Positions 1-9,250 of a stretch of 39,284 nt of DNA are shown one piece after another. The stretch's first letter is position 1, and every line of letters begins with the position of its first letter. The notes below the pieces were generated by a model that was given only the letters and a program-made list of their open reading frames with translations, was not told where the DNA came from and did not search any database. Position numbers and translations under genes: made by a program. The DNA is from an uncultured Altererythrobacter sp. (GTDB lineage: Bacteria > Pseudomonadota > Alphaproteobacteria > Sphingomonadales > Sphingomonadaceae), in NCBI GenBank assembly GCA_913055595.1, contig CAJXLD010000002.1, positions 1 to 39,284 of the forward strand. The letters are read 5' to 3'.

Positions 1-2
1 GT

Positions 3-77
3 ACCAAGACTGTCACTGCGCGCTGGCCCAGCGGCATCAAGGACGGCGCCGAATTCCAGATGCCAACGATGAAATAG
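3..77 (+). CDS. C-terminal end of an unidentified protein (partial)
   Basis: The window opens inside a reading frame that runs 24 codons to a TAG at 75-77. The residues read like the end of a soluble protein (TARWPSGIKDGAEF in the middle, PTMK at the end). The other two forward frames give less protein-like text, and a hairpin follows about 20 bp after the stop, which supports a real gene end. Too little is present to assign a family. Confidence 0.5.
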   Translation, partial: TKTVTARWPSGIKDGAEFQMPTMK

Positions 78-97
78 GCTGGGCGACGAACTTATTT

Positions 98-125
98 GAG
101 GGGTCGGGACCATTGCCAGCCCCTC
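98..125 (+). terminator. Possible terminator hairpin after the partial first gene
   Basis: GAGGGG at 98-103 pairs with CCCCTC at 120-125 around a 16-base loop, followed by a short run ending in TTTT. It lies 20 bases after the stop of the first gene. The loop is long and the T tract weak, so this is a modest call. Confidence 0.35.
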
Positions 126-622
126 ATAAGTTTTCGGGGGCCACGATTTCGAAGGGGATTTTGCGTTGCAAAGTGACCGCCGATGTCTCCTGCGGGGTCA
201 CTTCAATAAGGGTCTCAACAAGTAGATTGGATATCGCCTCGATCGGGTGACAGAACGCCGATTATCAGAACCTCTGGAGCCCCTTTCGAGTTTCGAGGCT
301 CATGGCGTGAGAGGTGCGCCGGGTACGTTCGCGGCGCTACGCAGTCACCCTGCTCGCAATGCTCCGTGACGCGGAGGCGGACTGTCGTTTGGTTTTAGAA
401 TTTTGCCGAACGAACCGGGCCGGCCCCTTGCGGCCCCGCCCAAGGCGCTGGCGTGGGGGATCTGGGGTAGGGGCTTCCACAACCTGCCGGGCAACTACGC
501 GCCCCAAAACAGCCATTTGAGGCCTCGAACAGGCAGCCCAAAAGCGGACACGAAATCAGTTGGCCGCGATGAAGGCGGCCGGCTGTGCTGCGCTGATCAG
601 TTAGTCTCGAGAACTGGAGCTA
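126..622. other. Intergenic stretch, no convincing gene
   Basis: No frame here gives protein-like sequence with a ribosome site. The only structure seen is an 8-bp inverted repeat, AAGTGACC at 171-178 and GGTCACTT at 196-203, separated by 17 bases. It could be an operator or a second hairpin; nothing around it decides which. Confidence 0.4.
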
Positions 623-850
623 TTAGCGATCCTGGGCCTGCGTCACCCGAATGGCGCGCCAGCAGATTTCGGCGATAGCGGCCGCGATAGTGACACCAGC
701 CAGCTTGAGAAACACCGCAAACTCTTGGCCTTCGAGCCACGCCGGACCGCCAACGGAGGCCACCCGAAGACAAAGGGCGCCGAATACAGCCACGATCATG
801 GCCGCAAGAATACACGTCATCAGGAATTCGGATTTCTGGACACGCGGCAA
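623..850 (-). CDS. Small two-helix membrane protein, hypothetical
   Basis: A 75-residue protein with two hydrophobic segments, at about residues 10-30 (rich in Leu, Ala, Ile, Val) and about 43-62, separated by a short polar loop. The C-terminus is charged. It is predicted to sit in the inner membrane. No family is recognised. It is transcribed away from the HlyD-like gene, with about 160 bp between the two starts. That leaves room for a divergent promoter region, though no clear promoter was identified. The residue composition is plausible for a real membrane protein, but small ORFs of this size can be accidental in GC-rich DNA. Confidence 0.5.
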   Translation of the reverse strand: MPRVQKSEFLMTCILAAMIVAVFGALCLRVASVGGPAWLEGQEFAVFLKLAGVTIAAAIAEICWRAIRVTQAQDR

Positions 851-1009
851 GACGGACTACTCCAACAGTCCGCTCACTTTGTCATTGGCGGATTGCCGCT
901 CCATCAAATGGATCGCATCAATTTTATCAGTGTTTGCAAGCCATCGTTCAATGCGGCTTGCGAGGGTGGCGCGGGGCTCACAGGACAGAATCGATTGTAG
1001 GAGACTGCC

Positions 1010-1831
1010 TTGAAATACGCGCTGCGTATCGTGGGCCTATTGGCTATTATTTTCGCTCTTTACATCATCGTTGGCGAGCAATTGGTGGGGTCCAGCAGCA
1101 ACGCCTATGTCAATACGCGCCTTGCTACCTTGCGCATGCCTTTGGATGGCACAATTCAGCTATCTACAGCGCCGGTCGGCGGCCGAATTTCTGCCGGCGA
1201 GGTCATCGGCGGTGCAACGCGGCGGCAAAACGACAACAGCGAAATCGCCTGGATTCTCGATGGTCGGCTTCAGGCCGCTGCCGATCTGCGAGCCTATGAG
1301 GCGGATCCCGAGATCTCCCCTGTGGTCCTTGATCAGGCACTTGAGCGTTTGAAGGCATACGAAGAGGCACGCGAGGCAATGCGTGGACAGCAAGTTGCCG
1401 CCAGCTCTACCGCACTGCGTTCGCCGGTCACAGGTGTAATCTGGAGCCTGGCCGCCCATAGCGGGGTGTATCTGCCCATGGGAGAGCCGTACGCGAGAAT
1501 CGCCGACTGCGAGGCGCTATTCGTTCACGCCACGGTCGATCAAAGGCTCTACAACCAGCTGCACCCGGGCGATGTCGCGCAGTTCCGATTTCATGATGGC
1601 GGCGTTGCGGAGATGACGGTCAGCCTGCTCGCCGGCACCGGGCCGCGAACAGTCTATGAAACGCTGGCGGTTAATCCAACCATCCGCCAACTCGAAGGCT
1701 ACGCGGTGTTCCTCGAGAGTGCGTTGCTGGACACTAGCGGCTCTTGCCCAATCGGCAAGACTGGCCGCGTGGTCTTCAGCGAAGGTCCAGCAAACTGGCT
1801 CGGTGAGCTTATCAGCGGGATTGGCCTCTAA
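1010..1831 (+). CDS. HlyD-like membrane fusion protein, partner of the GT2 synthase
   Basis: Start TTG at 1010 is chosen because AGGAG lies at 998-1002 with ideal spacing. The 273-residue protein has an N-terminal transmembrane anchor (about residues 5-22), a short helical region (about 95-130), and a barrel-sandwich/lipoyl-type segment with the typical SPVTGVIWSLAAHSGVYL stretch around 138-156. A beta domain follows. This is the architecture of HlyD/MFP periplasmic adaptors, but shorter than type I secretion adaptors. Its stop overlaps the start of the next gene (TAATG at 1829-1833), so the two are translationally coupled. In Sinorhizobium the mixed-linkage beta-glucan synthase BgsA is paired with an MFP, BgsB; this gene matches that role by context. 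The probable function is guiding nascent polysaccharide through the periplasm. Family is clear; exact substrate is inferred. Confidence 0.85.
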   Translation: MKYALRIVGLLAIIFALYIIVGEQLVGSSSNAYVNTRLATLRMPLDGTIQLSTAPVGGRISAGEVIGGATRRQNDNSEIAWILDGRLQAAADLRAYEADPEISPVVLDQALERLKAYEEAREAMRGQQVAASSTALRSPVTGVIWSLAAHSGVYLPMGEPYARIADCEALFVHATVDQRLYNQLHPGDVAQFRFHDGGVAEMTVSLLAGTGPRTVYETLAVNPTIRQLEGYAVFLESALLDTSGSCPIGKTGRVVFSEGPANWLGELISGIGL

Positions 1832-3801
1832 TGCCAGTCCTGCCCGAATGGCTTGTTGTTCTTGCACCCAGCATCCTGCTGTTGGGTGTGGCTGTGAGTG
1901 TCTTGCCGTTCTTCCGCCGCGAATTTGCTCCGGTTCGCATAGTTGTCGCGATTGCCGCTATTGGGTTCAGTCTTCGCTATCTGTTCTGGCGCATGACGGA
2001 GACCTTGGCAGACCCCGGGTGGACACTCGATGCGTTCGCCAGTTGGTCGTTCTTTGCCATCGAGGCGGGCACGGTTGTTTCGAGCATTTCCGCCTTCATC
2101 CTTCTTTCGCGGCACCGTAACCGCACACCCGATGTCGACGCATTGTTGGCCAGCTCTACAGCACCTACGGAAGAAGCGGCCGTCTTCATTGCCACTTACA
2201 ATGAGGAATGGGCGGTCCTCGAGCGGACGATCATTGGTGCGATGGCTTGCGATCATCCCAACAAGACCATTTATGTTCTCGATGACGGCCGGCGTGAATG
2301 GCTGGCGGAGGCTTGCCGCAAGGCTGGGGTCATTCACATCACGCGGCCGGACAACCGGGATAGCAAGGCCGGCAACATCAACCATGCCCTTGGCATGCTA
2401 CGAGCCGGAGGTCGTCCGCCGGCCTTTGTCGCCGTATTGGATGCGGATTTCGTGCCCCATCGCGATTTTCTGCGACGAGGCCTAGCGCTGTTTGCAGATG
2501 AAAAGGTCGGATTGGTCCAGACGCCTCAGCACTTCTTTAATCCCGACCCTATCCAGCACAATCTGGGCATCAGCCGGTCCTATCCCGACGAGCAGCGCTT
2601 CTTTTTCGACTATATGCAGCCCTCGCGAGACGCCTGGGGGCTGGCCGTCTGCTGTGGCACCTCCTCGATCGTGCGCTGGGCTGCACTCGAGGAAATCGGC
2701 GACTTCCCAACCGCAAGCGTGACCGAAGACTATCTGTTAACCTCCACTCTCGCATTGCATGGATACTCCACGGTCTATCTCAATGAGCCTTTGAGCGAAG
2801 GCCTCGCACCAGAAGGCCTCAAGGAATACATCACGCAACGGGCACGCTGGTGTCTTGGGCTGATGCAAATCGTGCATAGCCGCGCCGGCCCATTCAGCCG
2901 CGAGAAGCTGCGCTGGCGGGACCGCTGGAGCATTCTGGATTCGGCAGCTTACTGGCTGACCACGTTCCCATTCCGTCTGGCCTGCATTCTGTTTCCGCTG
3001 CTCTACTGGTATTTCGGCGCCATCGTGGTGGACGCCAGAATGACCGACATCATCTACTATTTCTTGCCCTACTATCTGGCGACAATGATTTTCCTGAACT
3101 TCGTCTCGGTGGGCATGTTCGTCCCTATCGTCAACGACATCAGCCAATTGGTTGGCGCCTGGGATATCACCCGCGCCGCCGTAACCGGCTTGGTTAGGCC
3201 ACGGGGCCACGCATTCAAGGTAACCATGAAGGGCGGAGCCCGAGGGGGTATCGTCGTGCAATGGACCATCATGCGGCGCTTCATTCTTCTCTTTGCTTTG
3301 ACGGTGTTTGGGCTTTTGATCGGCCTGGTCTCAAATGAACTGTTTGATGCGCGCGCCGGAGAGGGGAAAGCGGTTATCCTGTTTTGGACCCTCTACAATC
3401 TCTTCGTTCTGGCCGGCACCATGCTGGTCTGCGTGGAACTACCCAGAACCTCTTCGATCCTCCGCATGCGGCCCGAACGCGTGCTTGTTAAAGCCGGCGA
3501 CCGAGAATGGAACACGTGGCTTGAAGACATCCATCACGAAGCTGTTCGCTTGCGCGGCTTGTCGCTACCCCTGGACACTGAATTCCAAATGAGCGTTGCC
3601 GGTGTGGGGCAATTCGGTGCGCGCGTCAGGCAGTCTCTTGGCGCAACGGTGGAGGCCGATATCTCGATGACCGCCGATCAGCGCGAACTTCTGGTTGAAA
3701 AGCTGCATACGCAAAGCGGAGCGCCTGGCACAGGTGCGGTGACAATGGCGGGTCTGGGGGCAGGAGTGCTCAGGCGCGTCATCGCGGGAACGATCCGATA
3801 G
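1831..3801 (+). CDS. Processive GT2 beta-glucan synthase (BgsA/CrdS-like, cellulose synthase family)
   Basis: A 656-residue inner-membrane glycosyltransferase. Two to three N-terminal membrane helices precede the GT2 domain, which shows DDG at 151-153, DAD at 204-206, TED at 298-300 and QRARW at 336-340: the D, D, D, QxxRW signature of processive UDP-sugar transferases. Several membrane helices follow (about 365-560). FKVTMKGG near residue 480 matches the FxVTxK gating loop of BcsA. No PilZ domain with RxxxR is visible in the roughly 100-residue C-terminal tail. Length and the MFP partner fit BgsA (mixed-linkage beta-1,3/1,4-glucan, c-di-GMP-activated through its C-terminus) or curdlan synthase CrdS. 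True cellulose synthase is less likely because bcsB, bcsC and bcsZ are absent. Substrate and product linkage cannot be read from sequence alone. Confidence 0.88.
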   Translation: MPVLPEWLVVLAPSILLLGVAVSVLPFFRREFAPVRIVVAIAAIGFSLRYLFWRMTETLADPGWTLDAFASWSFFAIEAGTVVSSISAFILLSRHRNRTPDVDALLASSTAPTEEAAVFIATYNEEWAVLERTIIGAMACDHPNKTIYVLDDGRREWLAEACRKAGVIHITRPDNRDSKAGNINHALGMLRAGGRPPAFVAVLDADFVPHRDFLRRGLALFADEKVGLVQTPQHFFNPDPIQHNLGISRSYPDEQRFFFDYMQPSRDAWGLAVCCGTSSIVRWAALEEIGDFPTASVTEDYLLTSTLALHGYSTVYLNEPLSEGLAPEGLKEYITQRARWCLGLMQIVHSRAGPFSREKLRWRDRWSILDSAAYWLTTFPFRLACILFPLLYWYFGAIVVDARMTDIIYYFLPYYLATMIFLNFVSVGMFVPIVNDISQLVGAWDITRAAVTGLVRPRGHAFKVTMKGGARGGIVVQWTIMRRFILLFALTVFGLLIGLVSNELFDARAGEGKAVILFWTLYNLFVLAGTMLVCVELPRTSSILRMRPERVLVKAGDREWNTWLEDIHHEAVRLRGLSLPLDTEFQMSVAGVGQFGARVRQSLGATVEADISMTADQRELLVEKLHTQSGAPGTGAVTMAGLGAGVLRRVIAGTIR

Positions 3802-3806
3802 CCAAG

Positions 3807-4886
3807 TCAGCGCCGGTCAGTGGCCCCATCCGACTGCAGGCGTGCGAGAACCTCTGATAGCGTCTGGACTTCCTTGAAGCGCCGGTGTTCGCGGACATAG
3901 TCGGTTGGCTCCCCCTTGACCTGCGCCAACAAAGCGCCAGCGATGCGGCGCAGGGGTCGGATAATGCCTCCCGAAATCAATGCGAAGGCTGTTGCGATAC
4001 ATACAGTAGCGAGCACAGCACCCAAGACCAGCTGCGTTTGGAAGCGCTTTTGGGGGCCAGAAAGCACGGTTGGATCGAGGCGCGCGACGAGGCTCCATCC
4101 AAATGAGGGGAGTGACGCGTAGGTCAGGTCCGGCACTGTGAAGGATTGGTACTCCAGCCCATCCGGCCAGGTTTCTTCAAACACTGCACGGACACCTCTT
4201 CGCGCGGCCAGAATGGAGTTCATGTCTGCTGTCCGCTCGTCAAAGGCTGCTGTGGAAAGAACGATCGTACCCTCACGGTTGACGATAAACACGTCGAGTT
4301 CGAGCAGTTGCGCAGCCTCCTCAACTAGCGTTCTCACCCAGCGCCAGTTTACATGTGCGCCGAGCACACCGATGACTTCGCCGTCCGCATTGCGGATTGG
4401 AGCGGAAAAATCGACAAAACGGAGCGGTTCATCGCCTTCCGACTGCATCAATCGAGCAAGAAGGACCGCTTCGTGCACGTCACCCGCGAACGGGGCGACC
4501 AGACCTTGTTGAAACCAAGGTCGTTGCGCAACATTTTCACCCCGCAGCATGCCTCGGCTACTGGCCAGAACCGTGCCATCTGCCGCGGCCACCCCAAGCC
4601 AAGACAACTTTTCGTCCGTGCTGCCCATGGAGTCTACACGTTGCTGCAGTGCATCGAAGTCGCGCAGGTCCCGGATGCTTGCCGCAGACCTTTCAATCCG
4701 CCCCCACTCTTCGTAGAGACTGCGCGTTAAAAAGGCTCCAAGCGCCTGCGATCTGATCCTGACGGCCGTTTCGGCAGTCTCCGATCGATAGGTGCTGAGG
4801 TTTGCTGCTGCCGCAAGGGTCAGAGCTGTAAGCGCCAGAGCCGACAATAGGCCGACGACTAGGGTAAGCAATGTGCGCAGCTGCAT
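3807..4886 (-). CDS. Cache-domain membrane sensor with HAMP-like end, no output domain
   Basis: Start ATG at 4886 is preferred over longer starts because AAGGAG lies eight bases upstream and the protein then begins directly with a membrane helix (about residues 5-28). A periplasmic double-Cache-like region follows (about 30-275; LSWLGVAAADGTVLASS and the WRWVRTL region are typical). A second helix lies at about 285-308, and a short HAMP-like linker (GGIIRPLRRIAGALLAQ) ends at residue 359. No GGDEF, EAL, kinase or MCP domain follows. Its stop lies 5 bp from the convergent synthase stop. It could be a regulatory subunit that signals by protein contact, or a receptor cut down from a longer cyclase or chemoreceptor. 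The 284 bp upstream hold no other gene. Confidence 0.75.
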   Translation of the reverse strand: MQLRTLLTLVVGLLSALALTALTLAAAANLSTYRSETAETAVRIRSQALGAFLTRSLYEEWGRIERSAASIRDLRDFDALQQRVDSMGSTDEKLSWLGVAAADGTVLASSRGMLRGENVAQRPWFQQGLVAPFAGDVHEAVLLARLMQSEGDEPLRFVDFSAPIRNADGEVIGVLGAHVNWRWVRTLVEEAAQLLELDVFIVNREGTIVLSTAAFDERTADMNSILAARRGVRAVFEETWPDGLEYQSFTVPDLTYASLPSFGWSLVARLDPTVLSGPQKRFQTQLVLGAVLATVCIATAFALISGGIIRPLRRIAGALLAQVKGEPTDYVREHRRFKEVQTLSEVLARLQSDGATDRR

Positions 4887-5170
4887 CGGCGATTCTCCTT
4901 CGACATCAAGGCAGTGTCTCAATCGAACCCGACAGGAAAAAGGGCGCAGACCTCGCTTGGTTAGGAAATGGTGAAGGGCATTTGGCGCGTCTGTTAGGCG
5001 CCCCATTCCGGCCATTCAGGCATGAAACGGCACTTCAATAAGCAGACATTTACGACAAGGCTTACTAACGTTGGTAGTCGCCAAGCATGGACCATGCAAT
5101 TCGCGACATCACGAAGAGGACATAGCTGCTAAGCAAGCCTCACGCGTACTGTCGCGTCACTAAGAGAGGA

Positions 5171-8100
5171 TCACCGACTGCGGTACTTTTCTTCTAGGGA
5201 CCGAAGCAAATCCATGGCCCCGGATTTATTCGCGAACTCTACCGTTCCCCACGTCGCCTTGAGAAGCTCGAAAAATTTCGGCAGGCTTTTCAAGTCGCTA
5301 TTAATCACTTCTTCGATCCTTCTTTCAAAGGCTGCTGGCGTAGTGAGAAGAAAGCGCTGACTAACAAGCACCTCTGTCCACCTCTCCACCATCCAATTTG
5401 CGGCCTTTTCTCCTAGCGCCCTCAATTCGTTCACCCCATCGAGCAACTGAACAACACTGAGCCCGAGTATCCAGATTTGCGCAGGGGTTAGTCGGCCCGT
5501 CCCTGATAGCTCCTCTTTTGCCGCAGTTAGCAAACTTGCCAACTGAGAGTTGAAACCATCATCTCCTTGGCCAGCGAGAAGAGTTAGACGAAAGTCTTTA
5601 TCGGCTGGGGGTAGGTCGGATTTGTTCAATCTCTCCAACGCGCCATCAAACGAATTGGCATTGCCCTCGAGGATACACGACGTCAGGAATGCGAGAAAGT
5701 AAAGCTGCCCCATACTTTCGACCGCAGGCCTAGAGTTTGGGTCTAGTGGCGGTATTCGCCCTTTCGTGGGATTGAGTGGATCGAAGGAGGCCGCAATTCC
5801 ACCCCTCGCCATCATATAGGCAAACCAGGCGAGTTGCCTTTGTAGAGAATCGAAGAACTTGATCTCATCCCCGTTTAATATTGCTCTAGTCAGCAGCGCA
5901 GGGATCAGCAGTGTCTGCCCCTCGATGCTCGTTCCATCAACTAAATCGTCCTCTATGGAGTCGGCGATGCCAACGTTAACGCCGCTTAGACATTCGACTT
6001 TTGCCAACATATATCGGCCCATGTCGACCGGGGATCTGGCATGCTCGCCAATATCTTTGTGCGGGTCGGGATTGCTTACACAGCCGGGATAAATCTCAGG
6101 CGGCTGTCCATTCGCGACGGCTCGCCGGTCTCCGGTGACCTCCTGGTCAAGCCAAAGCAGAATGTGATGGCCCACTGCTCTGCAGTGCGCCGCCCTAAGC
6201 GATGATTTTGGGTCAACTGTTTCTAGCTCTGCAAGGAATGCAGACAAGTTGGTCAAGCAGGTCGCTCTATCGCCATTGTGCCAAGCCGCAAGGGCCGCAT
6301 CGGCCCCGAGTCCTACGGCCATCGGCCTCATATCGGGCAGCAGAGATTCGAAGGCGGCGTTGCGCGCATACAGATAGTAAGTGCGTGCGGTTTCAAAGTC
6401 GCCCTGCTTTTCAGCACTTATGGCGGCATCTCGCCCCAGGAACGCCCTTTCAACAGAACTTGTGATTTCGTTCTGTTCGATGAGATTTTTCGAGAGACTT
6501 AAGCTGTCAAAGTGCTCTCCAGCTCGGTAATGCACCTTTGCTTTAGCTCGAACCAGCTCAGAGTTCGTTTCTCCGTAAAGTCTGAAGCCTTCTTCGAGAA
6601 TGGCAAGGGCCCTTTCTCGATCTTGTCCGTACTCATCCGCGATGACGGCTGCAAATTTCCTGCAAGCTGCTGGGATAGAAGGTACTCCCCAACCTGACGC
6701 CTCCTTTTCCAAATCGAGTAGCAGTTCAACATGCTTATCTGCACGAATGGTACCTGCCGCGTGCTCCGCAAGCCACGCTCCCCGGATGATCATATCCGGT
6801 TCGAACTCGGTATGAGCTAATGGCTGCAATAAATCGGCCCGCAGTGTCGGCGAACACATAGACAGGAACGAGAAGATAGAACGAAGTTGGTCAAGCTCCC
6901 CGATGCCTTGTACCTGCATGAAGAATGCGAGGCCTATGACAGTGACACCTCCTGGCCTTAGAAAATCAGTATCCGCCTCCCCTTCTTTTGCCATAAGCTC
7001 TTCCGTAGCTGGCAATAGGTCAGCCAACCTCTTGAGAATGTTTTCAAATTGGGGAATCGAGGTTTTGGAACCAGAACCATCGGCAAGGAGCTTAACGTAA
7101 ACTAGGGCTTCAAGTGACTTGGTTCCTAACGTGTCGCCAAGCTCGCCGATGTCTCGAACTATTGCATCGAACAGTTGAGGAATGGCCGCAAGGTCACCTC
7201 TTCCCTTTGCAAGTAGTAGCTGAGCGCCTCGAATGATGGCGTTGACCTGTCCAGATTCAGGCCAAATTACTTCGTCGGTACGCAAGTATTGCAGGGCCAT
7301 CATATGGTTGGATAATAGCGGCAACTCCTTTTCAGACGAGGTGATAACGGCCAACGCAATCTTCGTCATCACGCCGCTGTTGCGTGAGATGAGCGCAGAC
7401 ACAGCCGCCGTGCTTATTGCTCTCACGTCGAAGGTGCGCCCTCGGGTAAGATGGACAGCAATCGAGGAATGGACATCCCGCTGCCGATCTGCACTTAGTG
7501 AATTGTGCCCTAGTCCAGACAGAAGCGGCGACAATTGAAAGTGGGTGGCATCCACTTGGTCAACCCACGGACCAACCAGATCATCTAGCACCAATCCCGC
7601 TTGCGCTATTGGCGGCGGGGTGTCGGCAATGGCCAACACAGAGGCTCGATCAAACGCACCCGCGTAAAGCGACAACCGCTCCAAGAGAGACAAAGACGCC
7701 GGAGCAAGCTCACGTAGCAGGCGTTTACGGCTATCTACACGCACCTCTTCCACGGCTGGATTGTTTCCCAACAGCTTCTGAAGGTCGGCGAAATCACCAA
7801 GGGGCCAACCGCGTGTTCGCAGATTCCTGACCAGTGCCTCCGAGAGTTGCGGATGGCCACCGCCAGATCCTGTATACACGTACTTAGTCCAGATAAGCGG
7901 GTCACCGCCTTGTGCAGATATCAGTTCAGCAATTTCCGTCTCATCGAAGGTGGGCACGACGATTGAGCTCTCGGCCTCTATTCCAATGGCAAAAGCTACC
8001 TTGGATGGAGGAGGGGTGGATGCTGTGAAGATGAGCAGAACATCAAGGCGATTAGCGGCGCTGGCCAATAGCTGCAACGCATCCAACGTATCCTGCTCTC

Positions 8101-9250
8101 TGACCGCATCTAGGTCATCAACGACCAGGCCATCGATCCCCGATGCGGAAAGAGTGTTAGAGGCCAGCTCGAGTGAACTCGCCGTTTGTCCCTCATTGAA
8201 GTTCCGGAGGCTGATCGCTGCCCACTTACCGCCGCACCGGTTAGCGACGAGACGAGACAACATGGTTTTGCCCATGCCGGTTGCCGCTGAGAGCCAAAGA
8301 GCGCCCTTCACCCCGAGGATGCTTAGGCCTCGCTCTGCTATTGCTCCCCTAGGAAGGACGTTTGGCGGCAGGTCAGGAATGACTCGCAATGTTTTATCGT
8401 CACTGACAGAGACACCGCCGCCCAAGTAGCCGAGGGCCTTGCTGAGTAGACGCTCGTAATCGTCCTGCCGCACGGTGACGTGAGTAACTTGTTCGATGAG
8501 CTTATTGAAATCGAGAACAGTTAAAACACGCTGGCCGAGAGCCGCGCTTGTCTCCAGCAGTTTCCGCAGCACCAGAGCCTCAAAAGCGTCTAGTTGAGTT
8601 AGGCGCCCGCCATTTTCCTGAAGCACTCGACCTAATGCGTTGGATAGATCACGACGGAGGACCTCACTCGACGGTTCACCGCAATCAAAGTGTATTCGTC
8701 GCAGTACCTTCGTACGAAACTCACGGTCACTAAGCTCAGCTATTGCGTCCTTTGTCGCCTTGGATACCCCTGAGCGAGCTAGTACTGCGCGGAGCTCAGA
8801 GAGATCGCCAGATTTTGCCAAGGAGCGCCAGGCTTTAAGGGTCGGCTGCCCACCTACGCGATCCTCAATTCTCCGTTCTAGTCCTATGTCGGAGGTCGTC
8901 AGGAAACGTACATGCACCTCACTCTTGGAATTCGCGTCTGCAAGTTGAAAAAGAGATTCAATCGCTTTGACGACACCACTATCGTTTATCGTGATATTTG
9001 CTGCTGTGCGCTTCACTTGCACGCCAGTCAGCACCGATTCCGCTAGAGTCGCATAGTCTTCCGCGACCTCAAGAAACAGAAGGTGGTCCCCTTTGAGATC
9101 AACCCAAGCAAATGCACTCTGGTACAACTGATATATGTAGCCGCCAAGTGCGTCGATGGCCTCGCGAGATTGGTCACCCACTATCCGGCGTTTGTCTTCG
9201 ATCAAACCACCAGGCTCCCTCTCAGCTGGAAAGAACCCTGTGAGGTTCAT
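5171..9250 (-). CDS. Avs-like antiviral STAND NTPase with N-terminal Cap4/DUF4297-type nuclease
   Basis: A 1359-residue protein in three parts. Residues about 30-250 resemble the Cap4/DUF4297 PD-(D/E)xK nuclease: GGYIYQLYQSAFAW at 36-49, an acidic LEVAEDY at 60-66, and the GVQVK core (Gln78, Lys80). Residues about 300-580 form a STAND-type P-loop ATPase with Walker A ATGMGKT at 323-329 and Walker B LVVDDLD at 375-381. The first Gly of the usual GxxxxGKT is Ala here. The remainder is a helical, TPR-like array (many Ala/Leu pairs, for example around 870-1010), the usual sensor region. Avs proteins recognise a conserved phage protein, oligomerise, and then cut DNA. It is shorter than characterised Avs proteins, so another STAND nuclease subfamily is possible. 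No partner gene overlaps it. The start is not strongly supported by a ribosome site. Confidence 0.75.
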   Translation of the reverse strand: MNLTGFFPAEREPGGLIEDKRRIVGDQSREAIDALGGYIYQLYQSAFAWVDLKGDHLLFLEVAEDYATLAESVLTGVQVKRTAANITINDSGVVKAIESLFQLADANSKSEVHVRFLTTSDIGLERRIEDRVGGQPTLKAWRSLAKSGDLSELRAVLARSGVSKATKDAIAELSDREFRTKVLRRIHFDCGEPSSEVLRRDLSNALGRVLQENGGRLTQLDAFEALVLRKLLETSAALGQRVLTVLDFNKLIEQVTHVTVRQDDYERLLSKALGYLGGGVSVSDDKTLRVIPDLPPNVLPRGAIAERGLSILGVKGALWLSAATGMGKTMLSRLVANRCGGKWAAISLRNFNEGQTASSLELASNTLSASGIDGLVVDDLDAVREQDTLDALQLLASAANRLDVLLIFTASTPPPSKVAFAIGIEAESSIVVPTFDETEIAELISAQGGDPLIWTKYVYTGSGGGHPQLSEALVRNLRTRGWPLGDFADLQKLLGNNPAVEEVRVDSRKRLLRELAPASLSLLERLSLYAGAFDRASVLAIADTPPPIAQAGLVLDDLVGPWVDQVDATHFQLSPLLSGLGHNSLSADRQRDVHSSIAVHLTRGRTFDVRAISTAAVSALISRNSGVMTKIALAVITSSEKELPLLSNHMMALQYLRTDEVIWPESGQVNAIIRGAQLLLAKGRGDLAAIPQLFDAIVRDIGELGDTLGTKSLEALVYVKLLADGSGSKTSIPQFENILKRLADLLPATEELMAKEGEADTDFLRPGGVTVIGLAFFMQVQGIGELDQLRSIFSFLSMCSPTLRADLLQPLAHTEFEPDMIIRGAWLAEHAAGTIRADKHVELLLDLEKEASGWGVPSIPAACRKFAAVIADEYGQDRERALAILEEGFRLYGETNSELVRAKAKVHYRAGEHFDSLSLSKNLIEQNEITSSVERAFLGRDAAISAEKQGDFETARTYYLYARNAAFESLLPDMRPMAVGLGADAALAAWHNGDRATCLTNLSAFLAELETVDPKSSLRAAHCRAVGHHILLWLDQEVTGDRRAVANGQPPEIYPGCVSNPDPHKDIGEHARSPVDMGRYMLAKVECLSGVNVGIADSIEDDLVDGTSIEGQTLLIPALLTRAILNGDEIKFFDSLQRQLAWFAYMMARGGIAASFDPLNPTKGRIPPLDPNSRPAVESMGQLYFLAFLTSCILEGNANSFDGALERLNKSDLPPADKDFRLTLLAGQGDDGFNSQLASLLTAAKEELSGTGRLTPAQIWILGLSVVQLLDGVNELRALGEKAANWMVERWTEVLVSQRFLLTTPAAFERRIEEVINSDLKSLPKFFELLKATWGTVEFANKSGAMDLLRSLEEKYRSR

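Noticed and set aside
1831-3801. Cellulose synthase BcsA
   Set aside because: No PilZ domain and no bcsB, bcsC or bcsZ nearby; the HlyD partner fits BgsA/CrdS-type synthases better.
3885-4756. Plus-strand frames within the Cache sensor gene
   Set aside because: Shadows of a membrane sensor gene with a strong ribosome site on the other strand.
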